The translations under genes and the position numbers were made by a program. From Acidobacteriota bacterium (GTDB taxonomy: Bacteria; Acidobacteriota; Terriglobia; Bryobacterales; Bryobacteraceae), in assembly GCA_017307505.1 (NCBI GenBank), contig JAFKEE010000029.1, forward strand, positions 124,001-188,000: 64,000 nt of DNA. The letters run 5' to 3'. Of this stretch, positions 18,892 through 28,320 are shown piece by piece. The stretch's first letter is position 1. Every line of letters begins with the position of its first letter. The notes under the pieces are model-generated. The model was not told where the DNA came from and did no database searches. It saw only the letters and a program-made list of their open reading frames with translations.

Positions 18892-20388
18892 CTACTCCCC
18901 GCCCTGCGTTTGACGGCCGAGGTCGGCGATCCATTGCGGCAGGGCCTCAATATCCTCCGTGGCGGTCCGGAAGTTGACGATGCAGAACCGCAGGGCGTGG
19001 CGCCCCTCCACGACCGCGTTGGAACAGAAAGCATGGCCGCTGCTCTCGATGCGCGCCAGCAGCTCTTGATTCAACCGGTTCAGCTCCACTTCGGTTTGTT
19101 CGGAGCCGGTGCTCTCGCGCAGCGCCCGCGGCACGTAGCGCAGCGTGGTGATGCTCAAGTTATGGGTGAATGCTTCCAGTTCCGGATGCTCGCTCGCCAG
19201 TTCGAAAAGATGCCGCGCCAGCGCGATGTCGTCCCCGATCATCGCCCTGTATTGCGCCGCGCCCGCTTGTTGCAGGGCGAGCCAAACCTTCAGGGCCCGG
19301 AAGCCGCGCGAATTCTGAGGCCCGATATCGTAGTAATTGGTGGCCTCGCCTCCGAAGCTGTAATAAGCAGGGTGGTAGGAAAACGCATCGCTCAGCGCCG
19401 CCGGATTGCGTACCAATGCACACCCGGCTTCCAGCGGTGCGTACAGCCACTTGTGCGGATCCACGGCGACGGAATCCGCCTGCGCGAGGCCCGCCAGATC
19501 CGGAGGCGTGCCTGGCGCCGCGGCGGCGAAGGCGCCATAGGCTCCGTCGACATGGAACCAGAGCTGGCGCTCCCGGCAGAAGGCCGCGAGAGCCGGCAAG
19601 GGGTCGACCGCTCCGGTGCTGACCGTTCCGGCGGAGCCGACAACAAGGAACGGCCGCGCGCCCCCCTCGAGGTCCCGCTTGTACTGCAATTCCAATGCGG
19701 CCAGATCCAGGCGCTGGTGCCGGTCCGTGTCGATCCAGCGAATCGAATCCGTGCCGAGGCCGCTGATGTCTACCGCTTTCTGCAGCCAGGTGTGGGTCTC
19801 CCGGGAGGCATAGACCAGAAGAGCAGGCCCCGCGGCGACGCCTTGCTTGCGCACATCCCAGTCCGTCTTCGCGGCGCGCGCGGCCAGGAAACAGGTGAGA
19901 TTCGCCATATTGCCGCCGCTCACCAGCAGGCCGCCGCATCCGGCCGGGTAACCGATGAACTCGGCCAGCCAGCGGATGGTCTGCGCCTCGATTTCGGTGG
20001 CCATGGGCGAGAGCTTCCACGCCCCGACATTCGCATTCACAGCGGCAGCGAGCAGTTCGGCCAGGATCCCAATCGGGGCGCACGACGAAGTGATGTAGCC
20101 GTAGAACCGGGGATGTCCGTTCAGTAGCGAGTGGTCGAAGAGCAGCTCGGCGGCGTTCTGGAGCAGGTCACCGGCCGGCGCGCCCTGCTCCGGCAGCGGC
20201 TGGGTTGCTCGCAGCGCCGTGCGGACTGCATCGGGCGCCTCGGCCGGCGTCACCGGACGCTCACGCACTGAGGCCAGGAAGCCGGCGATGCGGTCCACCA
20301 GGTCGTGCCCCAGGGAGCGGAACTGATCTTCCGTCATTTCGAGCGGCGCCGAGCGGCCCCTCAGCAGGTCGATTCGATTCGAAGACAT
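18892..20388 (-). CDS. PLP-dependent decarboxylase, aromatic-L-amino-acid decarboxylase family
   Basis: A 498-residue group II decarboxylase that uses pyridoxal phosphate to remove the alpha-carboxylate of an amino acid, most likely an aromatic one. Seen: the NGHPRFYGYITSS substrate-loop region (90-102), His199 that stacks on PLP, Asp281 in HVDGAYGAF that binds the pyridine nitrogen, and Lys313 in DPHKWLYAP that forms the Schiff base. All key residues are present. ATG 20388 follows AAGGGGAA. It begins 8 bp after the PIG-L deacetylase and is the last gene of a three-gene leftward operon. The exact substrate cannot be read from the sequence. Confidence 0.9.
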   Translation of the reverse strand: MSSNRIDLLRGRSAPLEMTEDQFRSLGHDLVDRIAGFLASVRERPVTPAEAPDAVRTALRATQPLPEQGAPAGDLLQNAAELLFDHSLLNGHPRFYGYITSSCAPIGILAELLAAAVNANVGAWKLSPMATEIEAQTIRWLAEFIGYPAGCGGLLVSGGNMANLTCFLAARAAKTDWDVRKQGVAAGPALLVYASRETHTWLQKAVDISGLGTDSIRWIDTDRHQRLDLAALELQYKRDLEGGARPFLVVGSAGTVSTGAVDPLPALAAFCRERQLWFHVDGAYGAFAAAAPGTPPDLAGLAQADSVAVDPHKWLYAPLEAGCALVRNPAALSDAFSYHPAYYSFGGEATNYYDIGPQNSRGFRALKVWLALQQAGAAQYRAMIGDDIALARHLFELASEHPELEAFTHNLSITTLRYVPRALRESTGSEQTEVELNRLNQELLARIESSGHAFCSNAVVEGRHALRFCIVNFRTATEDIEALPQWIADLGRQTQGGE

Positions 20389-20396
20389 GGTTCCCC

Positions 20397-21218
20397 TTAG
20401 CGTAAGCCCTCGAAGAGATCCGTCTCCAGTTGGCGGCCCCCATTGACGGCGCTGTAGACGCGATAAAACTCCTGGGTGCCCCAAAGCGCTTTCTGCTGCT
20501 CGTCGGCGAGCTGTTCCAGTTGCGAATAAATGGACATCTGCGACCGGTGGCAGCACACGGCTTTCCAGACGGCTGGCCAATGCGTGGAGGTGTCGATGAC
20601 GGTGGTCACCGCCCAATCGGGCCACGGCGTGGCTTGGCGCACTACTCCGTCGACCATCGAGGTCAGCTTGCGGAAAGCTCCCTGGTAGGCATCCCACTTG
20701 TCGCTGCGCCAGGCCAGGTAGTGGAGCTTGGCGACGCGGTGGGCCGGCAGCGGGCCGCCGTTGGCTCCCTCTCCGGTGGCATACGCCGAATCGCCGGCGC
20801 AGACTACGGCCGCCGTTGTGAATTGCGAGATGGCGATGTGGTCGGGGTGCCCGTAGGCGCCTTCCGGTCCAAACGTCACCACCACATGCGGCCGGATGCG
20901 TCGAATGTGCGCGGCGATGGCTCTTATGGCGATGGACGGCTCCGTCTGGTCCAGCACGGCGTCGCCATAGCCGAGCAGGGCCACTTCGCGGATGCCGAGA
21001 ACGTCGGCCGCCGCCCGGAGCTCCGCTTCCCGCACCGCACCCACTTCCGCCGGATTGGCGTCTTTGCCGTGTCCGAAGTAGCGGCCGCGTTCGCCGCGGG
21101 TGGCGGTGACAAGATGGGTCTCGACCCCTTCCATCGCATATTTAGCCAGGGTTCCGCCGAAGCCCAGCGACTCATCGTCAGGATGAGCCAGGACGGCCAG
21201 CAGTTTCAGGGCTTCCAT
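20397..21218 (-). CDS. PIG-L/LmbE-family deacetylase
   Basis: A 273-residue zinc-dependent N-deacetylase of the LmbE fold, the family of MshB, Mca and BshB, which act on GlcNAc-linked or thiol-conjugate amides. Seen: the zinc site AHPDDE at 11-16, a Gly-rich FGGTLAKYA, TATRGERGRYFG, and a second metal-binding GHPDHIAIS near 140-148. ATG 21218 has GGAGGAGG at good distance. The length is close to Mca-type members. Together with the DinB-fold neighbour it hints at low-molecular-weight thiol metabolism, since both families occur in mycothiol and bacillithiol pathways. That link is inference. Confidence 0.85.
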   Translation of the reverse strand: MEALKLLAVLAHPDDESLGFGGTLAKYAMEGVETHLVTATRGERGRYFGHGKDANPAEVGAVREAELRAAADVLGIREVALLGYGDAVLDQTEPSIAIRAIAAHIRRIRPHVVVTFGPEGAYGHPDHIAISQFTTAAVVCAGDSAYATGEGANGGPLPAHRVAKLHYLAWRSDKWDAYQGAFRKLTSMVDGVVRQATPWPDWAVTTVIDTSTHWPAVWKAVCCHRSQMSIYSQLEQLADEQQKALWGTQEFYRVYSAVNGGRQLETDLFEGLR

Positions 21219-21345
21219 CGCTGCGCCTCCTCCGGACGTGCCGGCGGTGGTGAGCCGCCGGCGCAAATATGGTTGACGCGTGTTTGCATGGGCCTTCTCT
21301 TCTGCGTAATCTTCGTTACGCGCTGACACGTGTGGAGCGATCAGA

Positions 21346-21867
21346 CTATGCGCTGAGCGCGCGCGTGAGCCCGCCCAGGTGGTGGTAACTGTGGCGAACG
21401 GCGTGATCCTCCAGCAGGAACTGGCAGGTCAGGGGGACGCCGCCATACAGGGACACTGGGGCCGCCATGGCAAGAGCTTCGTCGCTCAGGGCGCGGATGG
21501 CAGCCGCGGCCGCTGCGCTGTTCCGGGCCAGCAGGTCCAGTGCCGCTTCCCTGGTGATGCCGCTGTTCTCGTTCGCGTGCCTGGCGTTCATCGCATGCAC
21601 GTCCTCCATCGTCACGCCCTCGATGGACTGGCCGGCGGCAAGTTTCTGCGCCAGTTGGATTTCCAGTGGGTAGACGCTGGCGACGTGGTGGATGATCACG
21701 CCCATCGGGCGGCCATCTTTCGGCACAGGCATGCGCCACTGGGTGTCTGTCAGCTTGCCTGCGAACGCGGCCAGCGCCTGGGCGCCCAGCTCCAGGCGGC
21801 TGGCCAGGGCTTCCGCGCGGGCGCAAACGGCGGCCGGCGCGGCAACGGGGGAAGAATCGATTGTCAT
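21346..21867 (-). CDS. DinB-like four-helix-bundle protein
   Basis: A 173-residue protein of the DinB/YfiT-like superfamily, helical bundles that often hold a metal through three histidines and serve as thiol-dependent transferases or isomerases. Seen: a first helix at about 15-40, IIHHVASVYPLE (about 59-70), a long middle helix ending in NARHANENS, and HAVRHSYHHLGGL near the C-terminus that supplies further histidines. ATG 21867 is preceded by GAGGAG. It is the first gene of the deacetylase/decarboxylase operon, 127 bp upstream of the deacetylase. Confidence 0.7.
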   Translation of the reverse strand: MTIDSSPVAAPAAVCARAEALASRLELGAQALAAFAGKLTDTQWRMPVPKDGRPMGVIIHHVASVYPLEIQLAQKLAAGQSIEGVTMEDVHAMNARHANENSGITREAALDLLARNSAAAAAAIRALSDEALAMAAPVSLYGGVPLTCQFLLEDHAVRHSYHHLGGLTRALSA

Positions 21868-22409
21868 GTGCTCCTCTGATCAACGGATTGGGATGCTTCA
21901 CGGGCATTCTGGGCCCGGCTGTTTCTACGGTAAGAGAACCGTGCCATTCAGGAATTGCGCGATCGTCTCTATTCCCTTGCAGCGCGTATTCTCGACTCGC
22001 TTCGCAATCTGTTTACGTTTATGAATGTGGCCGCCACGCCGGGCGCGGAATGGCGGACGGGGTGGTGGGACCAGTGGACGGCTGTAGGTCAGCAGGCCCA
22101 GGGTCGCCGGAGCAGGCCCCTGGCGTGGAGACGCCCGACTGCCCCGCTCGATCACGGATCGCTTCGCGGAACAAGCAACTCAGGCGCTTCTCACGGAGCC
22201 CCGAAGCCGCCAATATCTGTTCGCTACGCCCACTTCTCTCGCATTTTCCGCATGAAGCCCTATTCATTCACAGGAATTTCAAATCTTTTTATCCTTTATT
22301 TTCAACACACCCTCCTCGAAAACACCCCGTTCCCTCTTGACCTGCCCTTTACCCTGGAATCGCGCCGGCTCCAACGCCGGCCGTTTTCATTTACAAGGAG
22401 ATCGAAATC
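21868..22409. other. Divergent intergenic region without a recognisable gene
   Basis: About 540 bp separating the leftward DinB operon and the rightward gene at 22410. An AT-rich stretch near 22255-22310 probably carries promoters. At 22364-22381 a GCCGGC/GCCGGC hairpin is followed by CGTTTTCATTT just before the ribosome site, which may act as an attenuator. No protein is recognisable. Confidence 0.5.
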
Positions 22410-23117
22410 ATGGCTACCGCAGCTCAGATCAACGCCAACCAGGCGAACGCAAAACTTTCCACCGGACCCGTGTCCCCCCTCGGCAAGGCCCGCGCTGCCC
22501 AAAACGCCCGCCGCCACGGCTTCACCGCGCAAAACCTCAACATCACACCCGAGGACCGCGCGGAATTCACGGAGCTCGAGGCCGCCATGCGCCTCAAAAC
22601 CCGGCCCGCCGACTGCCTCGAAGAGGAGATCTTCCACCGCATCCTCACCCACTCCTGGAACCTCCGACGGATTGAGACGTTCGAAGCCCTCCTCCTCGCC
22701 GAAACGGACCCACTCGCCGAAACCGATCCCCACGCCGGTAAACTCGAACGCTACGCCCGCTACCGCCGCGACCTCGAGCGTGGGCTCTACCGCGCTATCA
22801 GGGAACTCAGCAAACTGCAAACCGAACGAGCCGCCCTCGGCCAGCAGCATCCCCACGTCGTCCAGGGCATTCGCGAGAATGTCCCCTTGGCCGAAGTCAC
22901 CCGCCTGACCAAAAACACAGAGGAAATCTTTTTTTACGAGGGCTATGGCCGCCCCAGAAGGGCCCTCGAACACCTGACCAATGAAGTCGATTCCGGCCAC
23001 CCCGACAACCAGGATCCGATCGCCGATCTCCAACCGGTTCTGGTTCCACGAAACGAACCCAATCTGCCTGTCGTGGACGGAGTGCCCCTCATGCTCCACA
23101 ACGTGGCCAGCCTCTGA
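22410..23117 (+). CDS. Conserved hypothetical protein of the INANQANA...STGP family
   Basis: A 235-residue protein of unknown function from a family that acidobacteria and planctomycetes encode repeatedly. Seen: the family signature at the N-terminus, INANQANAKLSTGPVSPLGK followed by ARAAQNARRHG (about 7-38), which is basic and looks like a nucleic-acid-contacting or targeting segment. A long helical region follows (about 50-160), then a polar tail. No catalytic motif or membrane span is visible. AAGGAG lies 10 nt before the ATG. Copies are often scattered near mobile DNA, and this one borders the accessory region. Confidence 0.6.
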   Translation: MATAAQINANQANAKLSTGPVSPLGKARAAQNARRHGFTAQNLNITPEDRAEFTELEAAMRLKTRPADCLEEEIFHRILTHSWNLRRIETFEALLLAETDPLAETDPHAGKLERYARYRRDLERGLYRAIRELSKLQTERAALGQQHPHVVQGIRENVPLAEVTRLTKNTEEIFFYEGYGRPRRALEHLTNEVDSGHPDNQDPIADLQPVLVPRNEPNLPVVDGVPLMLHNVASL

Positions 23118-23525
23118 GCCGCCCCTTCCGTCAGAGTCGCCATGAGCCGGCGAAACGAAGCCGCTGGCAGCCATCCCTACCTGTCGAACCGGCCTGCCGG
23201 AGACCCCTTCGGCCTTGCTCTTTGAAATCCACACCTTCGTGCCGGCGTCCGGCACGCCGCCCGCCGCGCCCATGACGCAGTTCGTGTGGCTGCTCACCCG
23301 AGCCGGGTGGAACGCCCCTTCTCCAAAGTGGCGCCAACCACCGCAAACACGGGGCACAAGGCGAAAAACATACGATTTTCGCCATTTTTACGGCCTCCAA
23401 CAATGAAGCACCCCTTAATACTCCAATATTTCTTGATTTTCTCATCAATAATCCCACTCCAGCCCTCAAGGTCAATCGCAGGTCAACCGATAACTAAGAG
23501 GGTTGGGAGAAGGAGACGATGACGA
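23118..23525. other. Intergenic region without a recognisable gene
   Basis: About 400 bp. A perfect 8-bp stem with 3-nt loop (23238-23256) could end the upstream transcript. An AT-rich stretch near 23365-23470 is a probable promoter region for the PEP-CTERM gene. No coding pattern is seen. Confidence 0.45.
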
Positions 23526-24245
23526 ATGGTTTTTAGATTTCTTAGCGCTCTGGTGCTCTGCGCCAGCGCGTCTTTTGGGGCAGGGATAACACTCGGCAAC
23601 TACGACTCGGGCAACTGTTACCCTTACCTCTGTTTCGCAAGCGATGGGGGCACAACCTATCAGGAGCAGTTCAACGCTGCTGCTTTCAGCGGCCCCATCA
23701 CAATCACACAGATGAGCTTGTTTCTGGACGCCAATTCAAGCCCGGGACCGGGCGCGATGGATCCAGCCACTATCGTTGTAACGCTCGCCACCTCCACCGT
23801 GCCCTTCGGCGCGATGGGCAGCGACCCTGCCAGCAATGTCGGGGCAGACGCCGTGGTGTTCGGCACGTACCATTTCCAGGGATCGATGCCAAGCGTTTTG
23901 ACCCTGGTGGGCGGGACTCCGTTTACCTATGACCCCGCGAACGGATCTTTGATCCTGAGCCTTGCCGTCACCTCGGACGGTCCGGCCGCCTGTCCTTACT
24001 GCAGTTTCTTCCAGGCGGACTACACCGGCACGGATGTGATCCGTTCTTTCTGGTCCACCGGCGGCTCCGGCTTGAATAACGACGGAGCGCCAGTGACGAA
24101 CTTCAACGATGAATTCCAGGGAGCAACCGTCGTTTACGATGGCGGCACCCTGGGCGGCGCAGTGCCTGAGCCCTCTTCCATTCTCTTACTGAGTGGTGGC
24201 CTCGGAGTGCTTGGTCTTCTCCGCCGCAGACAGCAACAGAAGTAA
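23526..24245 (+). CDS. PEP-CTERM sorting-domain protein
   Basis: A 239-residue exported protein expected to be recognised by an exosortase/archaeosortase-type enzyme and retained at the cell surface. Seen: signal peptide (about 1-19), a Gly/Ser/Thr-rich beta-type body with a CYPYLC pair near 32-37 and a CPYC pair near 157-160, and a C-terminal sorting signal: VPEPSS, a hydrophobic span and the basic tail RRRQQQK. GGAGAAGGAG precedes the ATG. No exosortase gene is in this window, so sorting must rely on one elsewhere. Confidence 0.85.
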   Translation: MVFRFLSALVLCASASFGAGITLGNYDSGNCYPYLCFASDGGTTYQEQFNAAAFSGPITITQMSLFLDANSSPGPGAMDPATIVVTLATSTVPFGAMGSDPASNVGADAVVFGTYHFQGSMPSVLTLVGGTPFTYDPANGSLILSLAVTSDGPAACPYCSFFQADYTGTDVIRSFWSTGGSGLNNDGAPVTNFNDEFQGATVVYDGGTLGGAVPEPSSILLLSGGLGVLGLLRRRQQQK

Positions 24246-24434
24246 ATCCCGATCAGGGCGGGGCTAGTTCCCGTTCCGATCTGAGCCCGGCCGGTTGCGT
24301 ACTATTCGCGCCGGCCGGTTTCGTATTCCCCCCAGCCTGCCCACCCCGCGGAATCCCCGCCTTCCTCGTCCATCCAATCTATACCGTGCTTGATGGAACG
24401 CCGACTGGTTCGATACCATAGGAATTTCAACCAC

Positions 24435-25607
24435 ATGCTACGCTTTGAGACCGCCGGCGAGTCGCACGGGGAGTGTCTGGTGGCGACTTTGACCGGTCTG
24501 CCCGCCGGTGTCCCGATTTCCGTCGCCGAGGTAAATCACGAACTATGGCGCCGCCAACAGGGCTTCGGCCGCGGCGGACGCATGAAGATTGAGACGGATA
24601 CGGCGGAACTCGTCAGCGGCGTCCGCCACTCCCAGACCATCGGTTCCCCCATCGCCATCATCGTCAAAAACCGCGACTGGCAGAACTGGACCGAGGTCCT
24701 GCCCGTCGAAGCCGCCGGGAGCAGCGAAGAAAAGAAGAAGCCGCTCACCCGCCCCCGCCCGGGCCACGCGGATCTTGCCGGCGCGATCAAGTATAGCTTC
24801 GCCGACGCTCGCTACATCCTGGAACGGGCCTCCGCCCGGGAAACTACCGCCCGCGTCGCCGTCGGCGCCCTGGCCAAACAGTACCTTGCTCAGTTCGGCG
24901 TCCAGATCCTCAGCCACGTCATCCAGGTCGGCACAGCCAAACTCGGCCGGTTGGCCGAATGGGAAGAACTGGTCACCCTCTCGCAGAAGGAAGAAGTTCT
25001 GCTTGGCTGCGTCGATCCCGAAGCCGAAGCCCGCATGAAAGCCGTGGTCGACGAGGCCTACCGCACCGGCGATACCGTCGGCGGCGTCTTCGAGGTCCGC
25101 GCCCACAACCTGCCCATCGGTTTGGGCTCTCACATCACCTGGGACACCCGCCTGGATGGGCGCCTGGCGCAGGCCATCCTCTCGATTCAGGCCGTCAAGG
25201 GCGTAGAAATTGGCGAGGCCGAAGAGGCCGCCACCGTCTTCGGCTCCAAGGTCCAGGACACCATCCACTACGATAAGGCGGAGCACCGCTTCCACCGCGG
25301 CGCAAACAAGGCCGGCGGCCTGGAAGGCGGCATCACGAACGGCCAGGATCTCGTTGTCCGCGGCCTGCTGAAGCCCATCTCCACCCTCCGCAGGCCCTTG
25401 GAATCAGTGGACATGACGACCAAGGACCCCGCCTCGGCCGCCTATGAGCGCAGCGACGTTTGCGTGGTGCCCGCAGCCGGCGTTATCGGCGAAGCAATGG
25501 TCGCCATCGTCCTGGCCCAGGCGTTTCTCGAAAAATTTGGCGGCGATTCCCTGAAGGAGTCGCGTCGAAACTACGACGGCTACATCCAACAAGTCAGGGA
25601 GTTTTGA
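24435..25607 (+). CDS. aroC: Chorismate synthase AroC
   Basis: Last step of the shikimate pathway: reduced-FMN-dependent conversion of EPSP to chorismate in the cytoplasm. The 390-residue length is normal. Seen: ETAGESHGECL at the N-terminus, RRQQGFGRGGRM, the phosphate/FMN region RPRPGHADLAGAIKY and the ERASARETTARVAVGA helix, GLGSHITWD, and the C-terminal RSDVCVVPAAG. The ATG at 24435 matches the conserved N-terminus exactly; earlier in-frame codons add non-conserved residues. It opens a run of rightward housekeeping genes, 9 bp before def. Confidence 0.97.
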   Translation: MLRFETAGESHGECLVATLTGLPAGVPISVAEVNHELWRRQQGFGRGGRMKIETDTAELVSGVRHSQTIGSPIAIIVKNRDWQNWTEVLPVEAAGSSEEKKKPLTRPRPGHADLAGAIKYSFADARYILERASARETTARVAVGALAKQYLAQFGVQILSHVIQVGTAKLGRLAEWEELVTLSQKEEVLLGCVDPEAEARMKAVVDEAYRTGDTVGGVFEVRAHNLPIGLGSHITWDTRLDGRLAQAILSIQAVKGVEIGEAEEAATVFGSKVQDTIHYDKAEHRFHRGANKAGGLEGGITNGQDLVVRGLLKPISTLRRPLESVDMTTKDPASAAYERSDVCVVPAAGVIGEAMVAIVLAQAFLEKFGGDSLKESRRNYDGYIQQVREF

Positions 25608-25616
25608 AGTACAAAG

Positions 25617-26132
25617 ATGGTCCTGCGGATAGTTAAGTATGGCGACCCTGTGCTCGAACAGGTGGCCCAGCCGATCGCGGAGTTCGGCACCGCCGAGCTG
25701 AAACAGCTGGTCGAAGACATGTTCGAGACGATGTACGCGAACAAGGGTATCGGCCTGGCCGCCCCGCAAGTCGCGCTGTCTCAACGCCTGACGGTCATCG
25801 ATCCGTCGGCGGGCGAAGACCCCAATGCCCGGCTGGTCCTCATCAACCCGGAGATCATCGCAAAGCAGGGCAGCCAGATCGGCGAAGAGGGTTGCCTCTC
25901 CATCCCCGGCTTCCGCGAGGACGTCAAGCGGTTCAATAAGGTCACTGTCCGCGCCCAGAACGTGGAAGGCGAGACCTTTGAGACGGACGGCGAAGAACTG
26001 CTGGCCCGCGCCATGCAGCATGAGATCGACCACCTGAACGGGGTCCTCTTCCTCAGCCACCTCAGCCTGCTCAAGCGCGACCTGATCCGCCGCAAAATCC
26101 GCAAACTGGCGAAAGCCGGCGAATGGGACTAG
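25617..26132 (+). CDS. def: Peptide deformylase
   Basis: Removes the N-formyl group from nascent proteins; a ferrous metalloenzyme of 171 residues. Seen: motif 1 GIGLAAPQ at 44-51, motif 2 EEGCLSIPG with metal ligand Cys93, and motif 3 HEIDH at 135-139 with the two His ligands and the catalytic Glu. The C-terminus is basic and helical, as in type I enzymes. It is followed after 41 bp by fmt, the usual partner that adds the formyl group later removed by this enzyme. Confidence 0.97.
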   Translation: MVLRIVKYGDPVLEQVAQPIAEFGTAELKQLVEDMFETMYANKGIGLAAPQVALSQRLTVIDPSAGEDPNARLVLINPEIIAKQGSQIGEEGCLSIPGFREDVKRFNKVTVRAQNVEGETFETDGEELLARAMQHEIDHLNGVLFLSHLSLLKRDLIRRKIRKLAKAGEWD

Positions 26133-26173
26133 TGGCGCGGCCGGGCCGCGGCACCGCACAATCAGAGTAGTCC

Positions 26174-27112
26174 ATGAAACTGGTCTTTCTCGGAACGCCG
26201 CAGTTTGCCGTACCCACTCTGGAGGCAGTCGTCCGGGCGGGTCATGAGGTCGCGGCGGTCTATACCCAGCCGGACCGGCCCAAGGGCCGCGGCCAGGAAC
26301 TGGCGCTCTCCCCGGTCAAGGAAGCCGCACTCCGCCTGGGCCTCGAAGTCCGGCAACCGGAACGGGTCCGGCGCTGCGTCGACGAACTCGCCGCGATTCA
26401 GGCCGACGCCATGGTGGTCGTAGGCTACGGCCAGATCATCCCTCAAAACATCATCGACCTGCCGCGCTACGGCATCATCAATGTCCACGCTTCCCTGCTC
26501 CCCAAGTACCGCGGAGCCGGCCCGATCCAGTGGTCCATCGCCAACGGCGAGACGGTCACCGGCGTGACCACGATGATGATCAACGCCGGCCTCGACACCG
26601 GCGACATGCTCCTGAAGGCTGAGACGCCCATCGGCCCGGAGGAAACCGCGCTGGAAGTAGGACCCCGTCTGGCCGTTCTCGGCGCGGAACTGCTCGTCGA
26701 GACTCTGAACGGTCTGTTGGCCGGAACCATCACCCGCGTACCCCAGAACGATGCCGAGGCCACGCTCGCGCCCATCCTCAAACGCGACGACGGGCTCATC
26801 GACTGGAACCAGCCGGCCGCTGTCATTCACAATCGCGCCCGGGGCTTCCTGCCCTGGCCCGGAGCCTGGACGTCGTTCCGTGGCGTCCGCTTCAACGTTT
26901 GGCGGTGCCGCGTAGCCTCTGAAGGGCCGGGCGATCGCAGCCCTGGAGCAATCTACGCCTCCGGCCGGAAGCTCTACGCCGCCTGCGGCGCATCCACCGC
27001 CCTCGAACTGCTGGAGATCCAGGTGGAAGGCCGGAAGCGTGTCGACGCCGCGGCCTTCCTGAACGGACAGCGTCTGTCCGACACTGAACTATTGGGAGAG
27101 TCCTCGAAGTGA
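26174..27112 (+). CDS. fmt: Methionyl-tRNA formyltransferase
   Basis: Formylates initiator Met-tRNA using 10-formyltetrahydrofolate. The 312-residue length is typical. Seen: the MKLVFLGTPQFAVPTLE opening, the catalytic Asn-x-His region INVHASLLPKYRGAGPI at about 103-119, an ITTM-like loop after GVTTMMINAGLDTGDML, and the C-terminal OB-like tRNA-binding domain from about 210. It pairs with def, and its stop overlaps the argJ GTG by 4 bp (GTGA), which suggests translational coupling. Confidence 0.96.
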   Translation: MKLVFLGTPQFAVPTLEAVVRAGHEVAAVYTQPDRPKGRGQELALSPVKEAALRLGLEVRQPERVRRCVDELAAIQADAMVVVGYGQIIPQNIIDLPRYGIINVHASLLPKYRGAGPIQWSIANGETVTGVTTMMINAGLDTGDMLLKAETPIGPEETALEVGPRLAVLGAELLVETLNGLLAGTITRVPQNDAEATLAPILKRDDGLIDWNQPAAVIHNRARGFLPWPGAWTSFRGVRFNVWRCRVASEGPGDRSPGAIYASGRKLYAACGASTALELLEIQVEGRKRVDAAAFLNGQRLSDTELLGESSK

Positions 27113-28266
27113 ACCTGCCCCTCGGCTTCCGTTATTCCGCGCTGTACGCGGGCATCCGCAAGGCCGCCAAACCCGATCTGGCCTTGATCGTGTCGGACTC
27201 GCCGGCATCGGCCGCCGCCGTTTTCACGACCAACCGCGTGCAGGCCGCTCCGGTGAAACTGTCCCGCGAAAACCTCGCCCAGACCGGCGGCGTCGCCCGC
27301 GCCGTGCTTGTCAATGCGGGCAACGCGAACTGCGCCACCCGGACCGGAGCCAAGGTCGCCCTGGCTACAACCCGCGCCGCCGCAAAAGCCCTGGGCTGCA
27401 AGCCTGCTGAGGTCCTGCCGTCCTCCACCGGCGTCATCGGCATGGAGCTCGATCCCAGCCTCATCACCAATGCCCTGCCCGCCCTCACCGAAGGCTTGGA
27501 TGCCGGCAAGTTCCTCGATTGCGCCGACGCCATCCTCACCACGGACCTGGTCCGCAAGGTTGCCTACGCCGAAGCCGGCGGAGCCCGCCTGGCCGGCATG
27601 ACCAAGGGCTCCGGCATGATCCATCCCGGCATGGCGACCACTCTCGCTTACGTGGTCACGGACGCCGTGGTCTCCCCCGCGGTCCTTCAATCCTGCCTGA
27701 AGGTGGCCGTGGGCCGCAGCTACAACCGGCTCAGCGTCGACGGCGACATGAGCACCAACGACACTCTGCTGGTCCTGGCCAACGGCGCCAGCGGGATCCG
27801 GCCCAAGCGCGAGCAGTTCCAGGCCGCGCTCGACGAGGTCTGCCAGTCCCTCGCCCAACAGATCGCCCGCGACGGGGAAGGCGCCGGGAAATTCATCGAG
27901 ATCGAAGTCTCCGGGGCAAGGGACGAAGCCGCGGCCACCCGCATCGCCCGCGCCATCGCCAACTCGCCGCTGGTCAAGACCGCCATCGCCGGCAGCGACG
28001 CCAACTGGGGCCGCATCCTGTGCGCCGCCGGCTACTCCGGTGCTGCTTTCGAACCGGAACAGGTCGACATTTACCTGCAGGGTGTAAAAGTTTGCCGCAG
28101 GGGCTTGGCCGCCCCATTCGACGAAGCCGCCATGAAGCGCAAGCTCGATGAGAAGGACTGCAGCATCCGCTTCCTCATCGCCGGGGAAGGAAACGGCTCC
28201 TGCCGCTTCTGGACCTGCGACCTGACCCATGGCTACATCGACATCAATGCCAGCTACCGCACTTGA
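27109..28266 (+). CDS. argJ: Bifunctional ornithine acetyltransferase/N-acetylglutamate synthase
   Basis: Recycles the acetyl group in arginine biosynthesis, moving it from N-acetylornithine to glutamate; some members also use acetyl-CoA. The 385-residue precursor self-cleaves before a threonine. Seen: the processing site KGSGMIHPGMATTL, with cleavage expected between Ala176 and Thr177, the oxyanion residues at STGVIG (106-111), and the canonical C-terminus GYIDINASYRT. The GTG start overlaps the fmt stop. Whether it is mono- or bifunctional cannot be told from the sequence. Confidence 0.95.
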   Translation: MNLPLGFRYSALYAGIRKAAKPDLALIVSDSPASAAAVFTTNRVQAAPVKLSRENLAQTGGVARAVLVNAGNANCATRTGAKVALATTRAAAKALGCKPAEVLPSSTGVIGMELDPSLITNALPALTEGLDAGKFLDCADAILTTDLVRKVAYAEAGGARLAGMTKGSGMIHPGMATTLAYVVTDAVVSPAVLQSCLKVAVGRSYNRLSVDGDMSTNDTLLVLANGASGIRPKREQFQAALDEVCQSLAQQIARDGEGAGKFIEIEVSGARDEAAATRIARAIANSPLVKTAIAGSDANWGRILCAAGYSGAAFEPEQVDIYLQGVKVCRRGLAAPFDEAAMKRKLDEKDCSIRFLIAGEGNGSCRFWTCDLTHGYIDINASYRT

Positions 28267-28273
28267 AAACTCT

Positions 28274-28288
28274 CGCCGCCGGGCGGCG
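28274..28288 (+). terminator. Candidate terminator hairpin after argJ
   Basis: CGCCGC (28274-28279) and GCGGCG (28283-28288) form a 6-bp GC stem 8 nt after the argJ stop. No T-run follows, so it is weakly supported. Confidence 0.3.
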
Positions 28289-28308
28289 CGGAATCCGGGT
28301 ACGCTTGC

Positions 28309-28314
28309 TAGACT
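28309..28314 (+). promoter_or_regulatory. Candidate -10 element for a leaderless VOC-family mRNA
   Basis: TAGACT is followed by exactly 6 nt and then ATG 28321, so transcription would start at or next to the start codon. The same arrangement occurs before several other genes in the window. No good -35 is visible. Confidence 0.4.
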
Positions 28315-28320
28315 GAGGTA

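Noticed and set aside
24288-24335. Two CGGCCGGTT-type direct repeats after the PEP-CTERM gene
   Set aside because: Only two short imperfect copies; too little to call a repeat array or a CRISPR.
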